Shown: positions 25,391 through 36,951 of the stretch, in pieces
How positions within the stretch are numbered: position 1 is the stretch's first letter
Layout of the letters: the number at the start of each line of letters is the position of its first letter
Source: Morchella semilibera
Taxonomy: Eukaryota > Ascomycota > Pezizomycetes > Pezizales > Morchellaceae
Direction: 5' to 3'
Length of the DNA stretch: 64,000 nt
Assembly: GCA_009192285.1 (NCBI GenBank)
Contig: WBVU01000016.1
Coordinates: forward strand, 434,001-498,000
Program-made: the position numbers and the translations under genes
The notes under the pieces: model-generated
The model's input: the letters and a program-made list of their open reading frames with translations, nothing else
Database searches by the model: none
What the model was told of the DNA's origin: nothing

Positions 25391-27243
25391 ATGGGGCGGG
25401 CTGCCGATAGAATCCTTTCCCGACGACAGATTGAAGGTTTGATTGCCGAAGGAAAAACAATCATAATTCTGGATCAAGATGTCCTTCGTGTTGATGCCTG
25501 GTTGAAATTCCATCCGGGAGGCGATAAAGCTATTCTGCACATGGTCGGTCGGGATGCCACTGATGAAATAAATGCGTACGTGTTCCTAAACTACACAACC
25601 CTGGGTATTTACTAATTGAATAGTTTGCATTCCAATGAAACCCGGAATCGGATGAAAAGCTTTGCAATTGGTAAGATTCAAGAGACTTGGACCAATTTCC
25701 TACCACCGCTACATGGTGGTGAGTTTCGGCCATATATCGAAGGCGAAGAAGATGAGGCAGACGAGCCCCAGGAGATGAACGAGGAATTGTGCGAGCCCGA
25801 GTGCCCGAGTACGCCTGCTCGTTCTGAATCACCAGCATCCATCTTCGATGATGATAGAAGCTTCCTGCGTGACCCAAGTATTCTTCGTAGACGCCAAGGT
25901 TCCGCCGTCGCATCCTCATCATCTTCAATAACTGAGATAAGTGTTAACGATGAGTTCGGCCTCGATGAGCTTACCCGAAAAAATATTGAAGCGGATCTTG
26001 CAAAATACCCAGCTCTTGACCCCGAAACACAGGGAAAGATTGTCAGGGAATATAGGAAATTGGACCAGCGAATAAGGGCGGCAGGACTTTACAATTGCAA
26101 TTACTTCAGGTATATGAAGGAATTTACTCGATACTTGACCTTTCTATCAATTTCAATCATCTGCCTACGCTATGGGTTATTCAAGACTTCCGCATTCTTT
26201 CTTGGGTTGTTCTGGCATCAGATTACATTTTCCGCACATGATGCAGGTCATATGGGAATTACACACAATTTTCATATAGACACTTGCTTTGGGATCTTCA
26301 TTGCCGATTTTTGTGGCGGGCTCTCTTTGGGATGGTGGAAGCGAAGTCACAATGTAAGGAATATCTTTCTTTTCATAACACCAGAAAGTAGTTCAACCAT
26401 TGATATTATATTAGGTGCATCATATTGTTACCAATGACCCTGAGCATGATCCCGATATTGAACATCTTCCTTTTTTTGCTGTCAGCCACCGCTTCTTTAC
26501 TAGCTTGTTTTCAACATATTACGATCGCGTGATGCATTACGATGCAGCAGCAAGATTCCTCATCAGGTTCCAAAACTATCTGTATTACCCGGTGTTGTGT
26601 CTTGGGAGGTTTAACCTTTACCGTCTTTCCTGGGAATATCTAATCCTTGGACTTGGGCCAAGGAAGGGAGTCGCGGCGTACCAGAGATGGCTCGAACTTG
26701 CCGGCATGGTAGTATTTTGGTATTGGTTCGGCTATGGTCTAATATACAACTCGCTACCCACAAATTGGGATCGTTTTACATACATTATGATCAGCCACAT
26801 TGTCACAATGCCTTTACATGTGCAAATCACTTTATCACACTTTGCCATGTCCACTGCGGATCTAGGCGTAGGGGAAAGTTTTGCGCAGAAGATGCTGAGA
26901 ACTACTATGGACGTGGATTGCCCACGGTGGTTAGACTTCTTTCATGGAGGATTACAATTTCAGGTTCGTTCATAACATATTCTCCGTGCATACGGTAACT
27001 CAAGCTAACAGTTTACTCCGATAGGCAATTCACCATCTTTTCCCTCGTATTCCTAGACACAATCTTCGTGATACCCAGAAGCTGGTTCTAGAGTTTTGCA
27101 AGGAGACTGGGGTACCATATACAATTTACGGATTTTACGATGGTAATAAGGAGATTATTGGTCACCTAGGTGAAATCGGAAAACAGGCTGCAATTTTCGC
27201 CGACTGCCAGGCCGCCATTCTCAAGGGAGAGGCTGGTCATTGA
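25391..27243 (+). CDS. Delta-8 sphingolipid desaturase with N-terminal cytochrome b5 domain
   Basis: Front-end desaturase that introduces the delta-8 double bond into the long-chain base of fungal glucosylceramides in the ER. Four exons (25391-25575, 25624-26353, 26415-26963, 27025-27243) give 560 residues. The N-terminal cytochrome b5 domain has the haem motif HPGGDKA, with a second His in ALHSNE after the first intron. An acidic linker (about residues 95-150) follows. The membrane desaturase domain has the three His boxes HDAGHMG, HNVHHIV (completed across intron 2) and QAIHHLFP (completed across intron 3, with the Gln typical of b5-fusion desaturases). The C terminus is ILKGEAGH. ATG at 25391 is used because upstream codons offer only a TTG. 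A delta-6-type fatty acid desaturase is the alternative, less likely for an ascomycete. Confidence 0.92.
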
Positions 27244-29105
27244 ATAATGTCTCTTTATATTTCATTCTCTCGCATTTTCTTGTGGCCGTATGGTTTATTC
27301 TCTTTTAATTCATGTCCGAATGTGTTGGCCCTGCTCAAATCCCTTTGCGCTCTGGCCGCAAGGGCCTAAGATGTTCCTTTTAGATCTTGTAATTTTCATC
27401 CAAGATATTCATTAGATGGTTTGTTTAGAAAGGTCCTGTATATACTATTTTGACAATCAGTATATATGACTCTGCTGTTTAGTGCATCATACATCTGTAC
27501 CCTATGTGTTCCATTGGCCCCGTGTATCGCATGTGCTCTTGGTTATTTCATCAGTTACACAGTTATCAAGTAGATGCTGTCAACTTTAATTGGGTCGCCT
27601 CCGCGCGCTCTGAAACCTGGAAACGTCTGTTTCATCATCTCACGGATAATCATTCAGCCCCAAGAGCTCAGACCCCTATGTGGCCCTGCACCTTCACCTG
27701 CTAGACGGTGTACCGAGGTTGGGCTAAGTTAGTGCGACAGCGGTAAGGCAGGTTTCGCTGCGGATTTCCTGGTGTTCCAGAAACCTCCGCAGTCGTCCAG
27801 AACAGGAATTCTAGCAGCTACCCCACAATTGGCTGGCAGGGAAATCAGCATCAACGACAACACACCTCTGTTATATCAATGGATAAAGTTATGTACGCCC
27901 GAGAAAGACTTATATGTTTTCTTTTACTCAATCTAGAAGCTGTTTATCCCTGAGTCAAAGAAAAGGAAAATATCCGAAGGATGAGCTGAAAGAACCTTCT
28001 ATGCAGTGCTTCTGTTGCACAGCAGCTTCACAACTGCTTCCACATGCTTAAACCGCAACTACATACATCATCAAAGGTTTACTCAAGATGGATCTGCGGG
28101 CTGTGGTGACACCGATCAAATGGTGTGTGGATTTTAAGGTCATCTGATATACCTAGTTCCAGAAGGCCGCTAGGAGTGCAGCTGAAGTTATGATATGATC
28201 CAGGAGCAATATCCGACGCCCAATCCTTCCATATCCAGGAGTATTAATACCGGAGAGTATCCTTAAAGCTCCGACTGATGGATTCCAGTTAGGGCGGGTT
28301 GACTTCACCCTTTCGACATTCCGGTTGAGCTTCCCGCTTTCATCCTCAGAACTAAAGTGACTACATGTACATGTAGGTAACATTGTACCTACTCTACTAC
28401 TCTACATGTATGTGCAAGCAGTTATCAAATCCAATCATAAGCACCTAGAGTACATGTATTTATGTATGTCCTGGGTGGATGAGACAGAGGACGAAATCTC
28501 TCTCATGCATAAACCTGCGAACTTTGTATCATATCTAAGTATTCTAGAGACTAGAGTTGCTTACCCGGATGTCCTTACAGCAGGTTTTGGGCACTTATGC
28601 ATGAGAGATTTCTCTGTCTCATCCACCCAGGACATACTGCCTCATTGCAGTGAGGATCGATTCGTTCAAGCTATGTAGTACAAAGTGAGTTTAAGTTCTT
28701 ATCGGAGCCGGGGCTAGTGTCCAGGGTTTGCGATTAGCAACCCTTGTATGCAGGTCTTGAAACAAAAACAGTTCTTTGAAAATCATTGTATCATATATGC
28801 ACTTGAGCGATTCAGGGTCAGGGCTGCTTGAGGGAAATGATCAAGTTTCTTTATCTAGGAGTGATGGTGGGGTGGGGTGCAACAGCACATTAGTGGATCA
28901 AGCTCGTTGCCAAGGCTGCTAGCGCGAAAAGCTAGGCCGCGACATAAACAAAAACAACGCCTATGTATGCTCCATAACTTCTTTCAACACACACCAACAA
29001 AAATCCCCACACAGTCGACACGACACGATTGCTTTCACAAATCTTGAGGGAAGCTCCCAAAACGCTAGCGCGTAGCGCACCTCCCAAGAAGAATCTCACT
29101 ACATC
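27244..29105. other. Intergenic, desaturase to ApsB
   Basis: About 1.9 kb. The first part is the desaturase 3' flank. A MITE-like element lies at 28464-28637, next to CTACATGTACATGTAG-type palindromes (28360-28410). The last 200 bp should hold the ApsB promoter. No gene is seen. Confidence 0.6.
28464..28637. mobile_element. MITE-like element, 26-nt identical terminal inverted repeats
   Basis: GTATGTCCTGGGTGGATGAG and six further bases at 28464-28489 are exactly reverse-complemented at 28612-28637. The arms continue with small indels through a CTCATGCATAA block on both sides, giving about 40-nt imperfect arms and a total of 174 bp. There is no coding capacity. Confidence 0.72.
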
Positions 29106-32100
29106 ATGGTTGCTCCAGGCATCGGTATTGACAGCCCTCGGACAGAGTTACCTTCCGATGGATCGATTGGTGACCTAGATTTGGGCTCTCGAATGGACTC
29201 GTTCCAATCGCCCGGGGAAGGGGATGACCTCCTGAAACCTAATAAAGGCGGCAGACGACAGCGTACAAACATGACACCTGCGCGACAGATCTTTGGGAGC
29301 ATTGCCAACCGCGGAGGACCGAGCAAGAACGAGTTCACACCGCTGCTGAAGAGTGTACAGAAATCGAATCTCCGTGCAAGAGTTGGTGGTAACAAGGGAG
29401 TACCACCAACCCCAGCATTCTTAAAGAGTGGGAAATTGGACATGATGGACAGCCCGGGGCTGCCACAGGGCGAGAGGAGCTCGTACGGCGGCGATGAATC
29501 AACGTACCAGAGTCAAAATGATACCGTTCTAGGCCCGATGCCCGATTCTAGTATCAATTCAACACCAATGGTTGCTCTACCAAGGAGAGGGGAGAATCCC
29601 GGTGTTTTAGAGCACGACGGACAAATGACATTGAGGGAACAGGAGAAAGTATGACATCCTTAGTTTTTTTTCGCTTCAACAAAAATGACGGATTACTAAA
29701 TACAAATAGATTATCGACGAAATCAAAAAAGAGAACTTTGGATTGAAGCTCAAGATTGTTTTCATGGAGGAACGACTGAAGAAGCTCGGTCCCGAGCACA
29801 ACGAGGAAGCAATCAAAGAAGTGAGATCAAAGTTCTTTAAAATGCCGATCAAATCTTTTGTTATTAACCATATCTTATTTTATCATTTTGGACAGAATAT
29901 AGAAATCAAAGTCGAACGAGCTACCCTCAAAGCCGAGCTTAAACGATATAGAAAGTCCCTCAATGACTCCGAAAAGGCCATCACCGATCTTCGCCAGCAG
30001 ATGATGGCGATCCAAGATAGCAAGCAAAGGGGCTACGACGATGGCCGACGGAACGAGGAACGTGCAAGGGCTCTTCAGGAAATGACGCAACAATTGGAGG
30101 AGAAGGACAAAGAGCTGCGGGCAAAAGAGAAAGAGATAGAGGTAAAAGAGAAGGAACTCGATGAGGTTTTGGATGAAAACGACCGACTCCGTGAAGAGGC
30201 CCAAGACTACCAGAAACAGGTCGACAACATGGAGAGAGAGGATGATGAGGAGATGAAGAAATTGAATAAAGAACTAGAGAAGATTGAAGAAGAGAAGGCT
30301 GAACTGGAAGCTGAGATGAGAGAGAAAGATCGGCTGCTCGATGAGCGTGAAGCTGAATTGGATGGCGTTGATTCTGAACTTAAGGGCAAAGATCGTGAAA
30401 TCCAGGAGCTGAAGAGTGATAATAGGAGTTTGCAAGAGAGGCTTAAGTCAATGGAGCAAGAAATGCAAGGTAAGCAGGGCGATAGGGACGAACAACTTGT
30501 AAAGAAAGATGAGGCTCTGCGAAAAGCGGAGCAAAAGATACGAGACCTCGAAAAGGTAATACTCTTTAATCAAATGACAACGTGCATATGGCTTATAACG
30601 TTATATGTCTTAGACTGTTCGAGATCTCCAAAACAATATCGAGGACGAGCAAACAGAGAAATCCCGTGCTCTTCAAGAAAACAAGAGAGTTCAGAGCGAG
30701 TATGAACGGGTTCGGAATAACCAGACAAGGCTGGAAAGTGAAAAACGGAGTCTCGAAGACGCCCTCGAAAAACTCCGCGATGAGGCTCGCAACAAAAGCT
30801 TTGCCTACAAGGGCAGGATAGGCGAGCGTGAAAACCAAAGAGAGAATCTTAGAGGAGAATTGGAACAGCTTCGCCAAGAGTATGACAGCTTGCAGGTACT
30901 TCACCAAGAGAGGGCCGCGGAGACACAGCGCCTCAAGTCTAGATTAGAGCAGCTAAACGGGGACTTTGATGGTGAATTTCAAGCCATCCAAACAGTATGT
31001 GTCATTATGCGTCATTTTCTTTTTTTCATACTTTATGTAAAACTGATGATTATAGGAACTTAATGATGTCAAGCGCCAAAGAGATACTATCAACAAGTCC
31101 CGTGTTGAGCTTGAAGGGAAGGTACGAAAACTTGAATCAGATCTCCAGCTTAGTATTTCAGAAAAAGACTCTATCGATAGATCTCACCAGGAGCTGGAGC
31201 TGGAATTGCGTAAAGCCCGGTCAGCCCGTAGTGAAATCGAGGTGGAGCTTCGCAAGGCTCAATCCAATATGCAGAGTCTAGCCATGGAGAAGGATAACGC
31301 TATCAGCAGCTCTCGGGGTGAGCTCGAGGTGGAGCTACTTAAGGTCCGTACGTCTCGTAATGAACTTGAAGCAGCTCTCCGTAAAGCCCAATCAGACCTT
31401 CAGAATGTACAGGCTGAGAAAGGGCTCATTCGTCAACGTCATGATGCCTTGACATCAGAGTCGGAGGACTTTCAAAGGCAAGTTGATAAGTTGAGGAGCA
31501 ACCTCCAGGAAGCAAACTCAACGCTACAAAAAGAAAGGCAGATGGCGGAGGCAAGTGAACAGTCTCTAAGGCGTGAGTGGGAAGAAGATAAAACCAACCT
31601 CAACGAGGAGCTCGAGGCGATGGATAGAGAGCTTGCAGAGAAGGAGAAGCAGCATGAACGTGCTATCTCCAACTGGCAATCTGAGAAGCGTCAGCTGGAG
31701 AACAGAATTCAAAAGGCCGAGATCACCGCCGAAGATCTCAAGAGGACGATTGAACAACTACAGCAGGCTGAAAGTTCAATTCAAGGAAAAGAGACCAAGG
31801 TAAATTTTAATTAATATCCTAGAAGCCCACAACTATTACTAATTTAATATTAAATCTTAGTTGGTCAGTGCCTTAAAGTCTGAGAATGAGAGGCACAAGA
31901 AAGAAGAGGCTAATCTCAACCAACAAATTCTCGAACTTCAAGATGAGATTGAGGAAAGGAAGGCTGCCCTTGATGTCAAGATTGCCGAGCATAACGCTAC
32001 GAAGGAGGAGCTCAGGCAGTCAAGAAAAGCTGAGAAAGTTTTGGAGGAGAAAGTCAAGTATTTGGATGATGAGGTGGAACTGCTCAGCGCTCAGCTCGAT

Positions 32101-34234
32101 GAGGAGAAAGAGAACGCGGACGAAGAAATTGATGCTGCAAAGTCTGAAGTGGAAACCCTCCGCCAGAAGCTCAACGCTACCAAATTGGAGCTCAGTCGAC
32201 TTGAGAGCCAGCACGGCAAAGCTCGATACGAAGCACAGGTGGTCAAGGGAGATCTCGAGCAAGAGGCACAGACCCAGCGAGCACTCAAGGAGGAAATCCA
32301 AGACGCTACCAGGCGTCTTGAAAATGTTAAGAAAGAGAAGCAGCAATTGCAAGAACAACTCGTAAAAGCCAAAACCCAAGCCAGCACACTCCGAGTCACA
32401 AATATGGAGATTGAAGCTGAGCGGGATGAATTGAAGAGCCAGCTCCAACAGATCTCACACAAGGCTGGTTCCTCGAAGAATCTCGATCACGAGAAGGCCG
32501 AGTTAAGGAAGGCAAAGAGCAAGATTGAGATTGACCTCCAACGGGCAAAGGACGAGCGTGCAGTTCTTGAGCAGCGAGCCAATGATCTGGAGGCAGATCT
32601 TCAAGACGCTATTGACACCGCCCAGAAACAAGAGACCAAACTCCAGGACCGCGTCCGAGAGCTTAAGGGCCAACTGAAATCGATCATGAACGAACGTGAA
32701 AGCGAACGCCAAGCATCCCAACGTGATGTCGCCCGCCTTGAAGCCAGAATCGACGAACTTCTCAAACTAGACCGCCAAGATGGGGGTCTGGAGCTGGAAC
32801 TGGAAAATCTTCGTGCCAGCTTATCTGATGCAAGGAAGCGGGAGAATGAGTTTGTCCAGAAAGAGGCAGCTAGTAGAAAGACAATCCGCGAGCTCCGCCA
32901 TCAAGTCGACCAGCTTGACCGCGAGCTGCTTGATAGTAAGAACGCTGCTGCACTCCAGTCTCCCCCAATGGGAGGCTCGCCCCGCTCGGGTAGGAAGTCC
33001 GAGGTCGAAGACCTCAGACGGCAAATTAGTGCCTGTCAAGAGCAAATCCGGGAATACCGGTCCAAAGCCAAGACCATGGAACGAAAGAACGGCGACCAGA
33101 AGGCTGCATACGAGCAACTTGAGATCGAGAAATCTCTGCTAGATCAGGAAATCGCCGAAATCAGGGAAACAAATGAGGCCATGGTCCGCAAGAATTTTGA
33201 AGTTGGTGGTACAGTCGGTGAACTCAGGAAGCGAATCCATACCTTGGAAAGGGAACTGCATAGTGCTAAGCTGGACCAACACCTCAAGAATTCCGAGGAC
33301 ACCAGAACCGCCCAGCAGCAGATTGCAGAGGAGCGGCAAGAGCTTCATGAACATATCAAGACTGCAACACTGGAGATTGAGCAACTGCAAGCCCAGATGA
33401 ACGCTCGGGACGAAGAGATACGTCTCCGCCGAAAGAAGGAGAAGGAACTCGACGCGCAAGTGCGGAACCTACGAAAGGAAAAGAGTCAACTTGACTCTCT
33501 TTCTCAAGGAACCGCAGAGGACTTGAAGAAAATCACTCGGCGCTACCAAAAGGCCGTCGAGAAGACTGCCCAGCTACAGGCTGCATGGGATGAGGAGCGC
33601 AGGGCCATCAAGCAGCGTGTGCGGTTCTCCGAAAGCACTAGTAGGCGTGACACCGCACGGACGGAAACCGACGCCAAAGCCCTCGAAAGCCAGATTGGGC
33701 AGGCGGAGGTACGACACAGAGCCGAAATCAAGGGTCTGGCCAAACAGATCCGCTATCTCCGGGCCAAGGTTGCCCGAGAAGCTGGATTTAGAGCGGATCT
33801 GTCGTTCAGCAAGAATTTCTTCCTGATGCAAATCAATCTCTACAGTGCATGGTAAGTGAATGGACGGATGTGTCAGATATAACCCAACAACCCTCAAGGA
33901 TCATGTCCGCTGATAGGTTATATTACAGCAACGAGGCAAATATGCAGTTGATTGAGCAGATGGGCATTTTCCCTGACCGCTATATACGCGAGAAGAGACC
34001 TTCACTGCGTTCGGTGGTGCATACACTCATTGCGGGGATCCGGATGAGGTTAGTCCTGACATCCCTCCATCTCCCTCCCCTTGTTTCTACTAGATGGTGG
34101 TGGTGGTGCTAACCTAAGTGAATAGTAAACTTCAACGCAGTTGGGCAGAGAGCAAGGAACTGAAAACCTCGTTGGCTAAATCACTGGAGCTAACCAGACG
34201 AGGTGCTGCGGCGGCTGCGGCTGGCAGAGCATAG
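29106..34234 (+). CDS. apsB: Anucleate primary sterigmata protein B / Mto1-like spindle pole and MTOC coiled-coil protein
   Basis: Large coiled-coil scaffold that recruits gamma-tubulin complexes to spindle-pole and septal microtubule-organising centres and is needed for nuclear positioning. Eight exons (29106-29648, 29710-29820, 29896-30555, 30614-30994, 31056-31799, 31861-33851, 33929-34048, 34126-34234) join in frame to 1552 residues. A basic, Pro/Ser-rich N terminus (about 1-175) is followed by the centrosomin motif-1 (CM1) region, LREQEKIIDEIKKENFGLKL, which spans intron 1. About 1200 residues of nearly continuous heptad coiled coil follow, then the conserved C-terminal Mto2-binding/MASC-like region (KIRYLRAKVAREAGFRADLS, then EANMQLIEQMGIFP and LQRSWAESKELKTSL). 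The extreme C terminus has an Ala-rich tail. I see no frame break. The exact orthologue name (ApsB, Mto1 or Pcp1) is inferred from CM1 plus the C-terminal region. Confidence 0.92.
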
Positions 34235-34648
34235 TGAAGGGTGGAGGAAAAAAAGGAAGGAGAAGGCGTTTAGGTCTGTCTAGGTTTTTAATGAAATTTA
34301 CCCTCGCACGACTCTTTTTTTTTTTATTTTTTTTTTTTTATTTATTGGTTACGGAAAATACTTTACGAGTTTGTAAAAATAACTGTTATGTCTTTTTAGG
34401 GGTGTTTGAGTACGGTTTTTTTTTTTTTTTTTACTTTTATTTTATTTCCTCCTTTGCGTTTTACCCTCTTTTCCTTATATTATTTGGACGGGGCGTATCT
34501 TTGTACAGTAAGTGATTGGGAATTGTTACTGCTATCCCCAGACTGAGGCTTTTCTTCTATTCCCCAGATGCGATTACAGAAAAGAGAAAAGAGAAAAAAG
34601 AAAAAGAAAGAGAGGGAAATGATATCAATTACTACTTATTATTACTTA
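34235..34648. other. Convergent 3' flanks of ApsB and the APH-fold gene
   Basis: T-rich homopolymer runs (34315-34340, 34418-34432) and A-rich sequence near 34575-34620. These fit opposed transcript ends. No gene is seen. Confidence 0.6.
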
Positions 34649-35744
34649 CTACTCGGTGGTCCAATTGACGAGGGAATTGAGGCACTTTATGAGGTTTTTC
34701 CGTTCCTCCATCTCGTTGCTGTAACCGTCTGCCTGGTGGTAATACGTCTCGACTATCTTGATCGTCGAGTAATAGGCCGAATACCTACAACAATTATCAG
34801 AAAAACTGCATGAACACCAGGGGTTGGAAGCAGAAAGCAGAAACTCACATCAAGGCCCTACACCTCTCCCCCCTACTCCACCCCTCCCCCTCCCCAGCAG
34901 CAACAACAAGCTCCCTAACCCCCCCACAAAGGACCTCATCCCCCCACACGGCCCTCTCAAAGTCCACCACCCCGCTCACCTCCCCGCTCGCCGCATCCAC
35001 CAGCACGCTCCCATCGCCGAAATCCAGCACCGCCAGCCGCGGCACCGCAACCTCGTCCAGCACGGGCGCCCACCGGTCCCACGCCGCGCGCAGCGCCTCG
35101 TACGGCAGCAGCACCTGCATCTCCTCCCCGTCGCGCAGCACCGCCTCGCATAGCGCGCCGAAGCACTCCCGCCACGTCCCGTACCGCGGCGCCGTGGGCA
35201 CCGCCCTCCCGAAGCTACCCTCCGGGGACGGTGGTGGTGGCAGCGGCGGCGGTGTGCGCGAGAGCTGCTGCTGCAGCGCCCTGACCCGGCGGTCGACGAG
35301 GGCGGATGCGGACGGGGAGAGAGTGTTGCGGAGGGCGGGCAGCGGCGTCCCCGGGAGTGCGCTCATGAGGATGTAGGGCGCGTCGAGGAGCGTGCGGGTG
35401 TCATCGTAGGCAATGAGTGTCGCGGTGGGGAGGGTGGGGTTCGCGGCGCGCAGGTGCTGCAGAATGCTGGCTTCGGCGGAGAGGATGGAGGTCTCGTAGC
35501 GCAGGGGACGGTGCGTGGGCGGTGGGCCGAGCTTGAGGATGTAGGTGGTGCCGCCGGCGCCGGCGCCGAGGGTGAGGGCGTAGGTGCTGTTGTGGTTGGA
35601 GGAGGGGAGGGGGGTAATGGCCGTGAGTGGGAGGAGGTTGCCGGGGAGGGCGGTGTCAATGATTTTTTGGACCTCCGAGTGTGGGCCGGAGGTGGCGGCG
35701 GCGGCGGCGGTGGTGGTGGTGGTGGTGGTGACGCTGTGGACCAT
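34649..35744 (-). CDS. Aminoglycoside phosphotransferase (APH)/choline-kinase-fold family protein
   Basis: Small-molecule kinase-fold protein of unknown substrate, a family expanded in filamentous fungi. Two exons (35744-34849, 34784-34649) give 343 residues. The intron ends in TTGTAG, and the second exon supplies the usual family C terminus (IVETYYHQADGY, then NSLVNW). A Thr/Ala-rich N terminus is followed by a nucleotide-binding N-lobe (TTYILKLGPP, with Lys as candidate ATP-contact residue, and ETSILSAEASIL). A Pro/Ser-rich loop comes next, then the C-lobe LAVLDFGDGSVLVD and GVVDFERAVWGDE. In active relatives the first of these reads like HxDxxxxN; here the His is Val and the Asn is Ser, while both Asp are kept. 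The gene is visibly G+C-rich with long simple-sequence codon runs. Start MVHSVTTTT at 35744; an upstream in-frame Met at 35879 is less likely. Confidence 0.8.
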
Positions 35745-36720
35745 TGTGACGACGGAGTGGGGGGGAGGGAGGGCTACATCGATACGGAAGAGAAGGAGGG
35801 GGAGGGGGTATTTGTATTTATAATTTTTATTTGTACATGGGCGTTTTTTTTTTTTTATTTTCAGGCAGCTCTCAATCAAATCAATTGTCAGTCAAGCCCG
35901 TTCGTTCAAATGATATTGAGCAGAGAGGTCGGCGGTGTTTAGTAAATGCTGAGTGAGAAAGGAGATGATCATGATTATAATTATAATTATAATAAAACAC
36001 CCCTTCCTTCCTTGCCTCCTTTTCGCTTTTTCCTATTTACTGTATGTGCCAAAGAGCCAAAAGGGCAGATACAAATATGTATGTAGCTACATCAGCCTAC
36101 ATGTAGCTATAGAGCGAGAAGAAGGACCGGAAATGAAAGGGCCCCAATTACCACCAATTCCGGTCCAATCCAATCCAATCCAATTAATCCGGATCGAAGC
36201 GAACAAGCGAACCAGCGAATAATAGATATAATAAAAAAGATAAATAAAAATAAACCCCCTCCCCCCCCAGTCCCAGCTTCCCAAGCCTATGGTAGCTATC
36301 ACCATTGCAGCTTAGCTCTTCCCCCCGGGCTGTCGCGCCAGCTGCAACGTTGCACGAGAGCTCGCCAAAGTCGCTAAATCGGTGGTTCGGGCCAGGCCGA
36401 ATCGGGAACATTTTGGCGAAGTCGCTCAAGTCATGGATTAAACTTTTGTTGTTAGGTGGGGCCCCCGGGTGATATGCGGGGAGGGGGGTGATTATTGATA
36501 TTTTCCCTTTATTGTTATTGTTATTGTTATTATTATTATCTTGGCTCTATTAGGTACATATGTAGGCTTGTAGCTACGATGTATGAGCTATGATGGTGGT
36601 AATGATAACGACGCCTGGCTGGACGACGGACGGCCCCACCACATGCAACGTGCAAATGCGCAAATGTGCAATGTGCAATGTAGCTGTTTTGTTTTATATT
36701 GTCAGTCAGCCAGTCAATCA

Positions 36721-36758
<38 letters not shown>

Positions 36759-36951
36759 GCCTGTCATGTCATGTCAGGCATCCTGTAATGTAAATATAAA
36801 TGACTATGGGTCTGTGACAGTTTTTGGGGGGGAAGGGGGAGGATAGGGTGAGAATTAAAGGCACCCTGCTCCTTTCGAAAGTTTGTAATCCGCCGTTATT
36901 TTGTTTTTTGTTTTTTTAAAAGAAAAAATGGGCTAGGTAGTATGTTACACA
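35745..36951. other. Intergenic, APH-fold gene promoter to TAN1 3' flank
   Basis: Low-complexity sequence with no gene. It includes ATT/ATA repeats near 35970-35995, a TTATTG repeat near 36505-36535 and a (CTGT)n microsatellite at 36724-36759. The first few hundred bases upstream of 35744 should contain the APH-fold promoter. Confidence 0.6.
36724..36759. repeat. (CTGT)n microsatellite
   Basis: About eight to nine tandem TCTG units lie in non-coding sequence between the APH-fold gene and TAN1. Confidence 0.9.

Noticed and set aside
32000-33800. Antisense open frames inside ApsB
   Set aside because: They mirror the highly biased coiled-coil codons and are shadows.
36087-36429. Hydrophobic open frames near 36.1-36.4 kb
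   Set aside because: They overlap low-complexity sequence and show no coding pattern.
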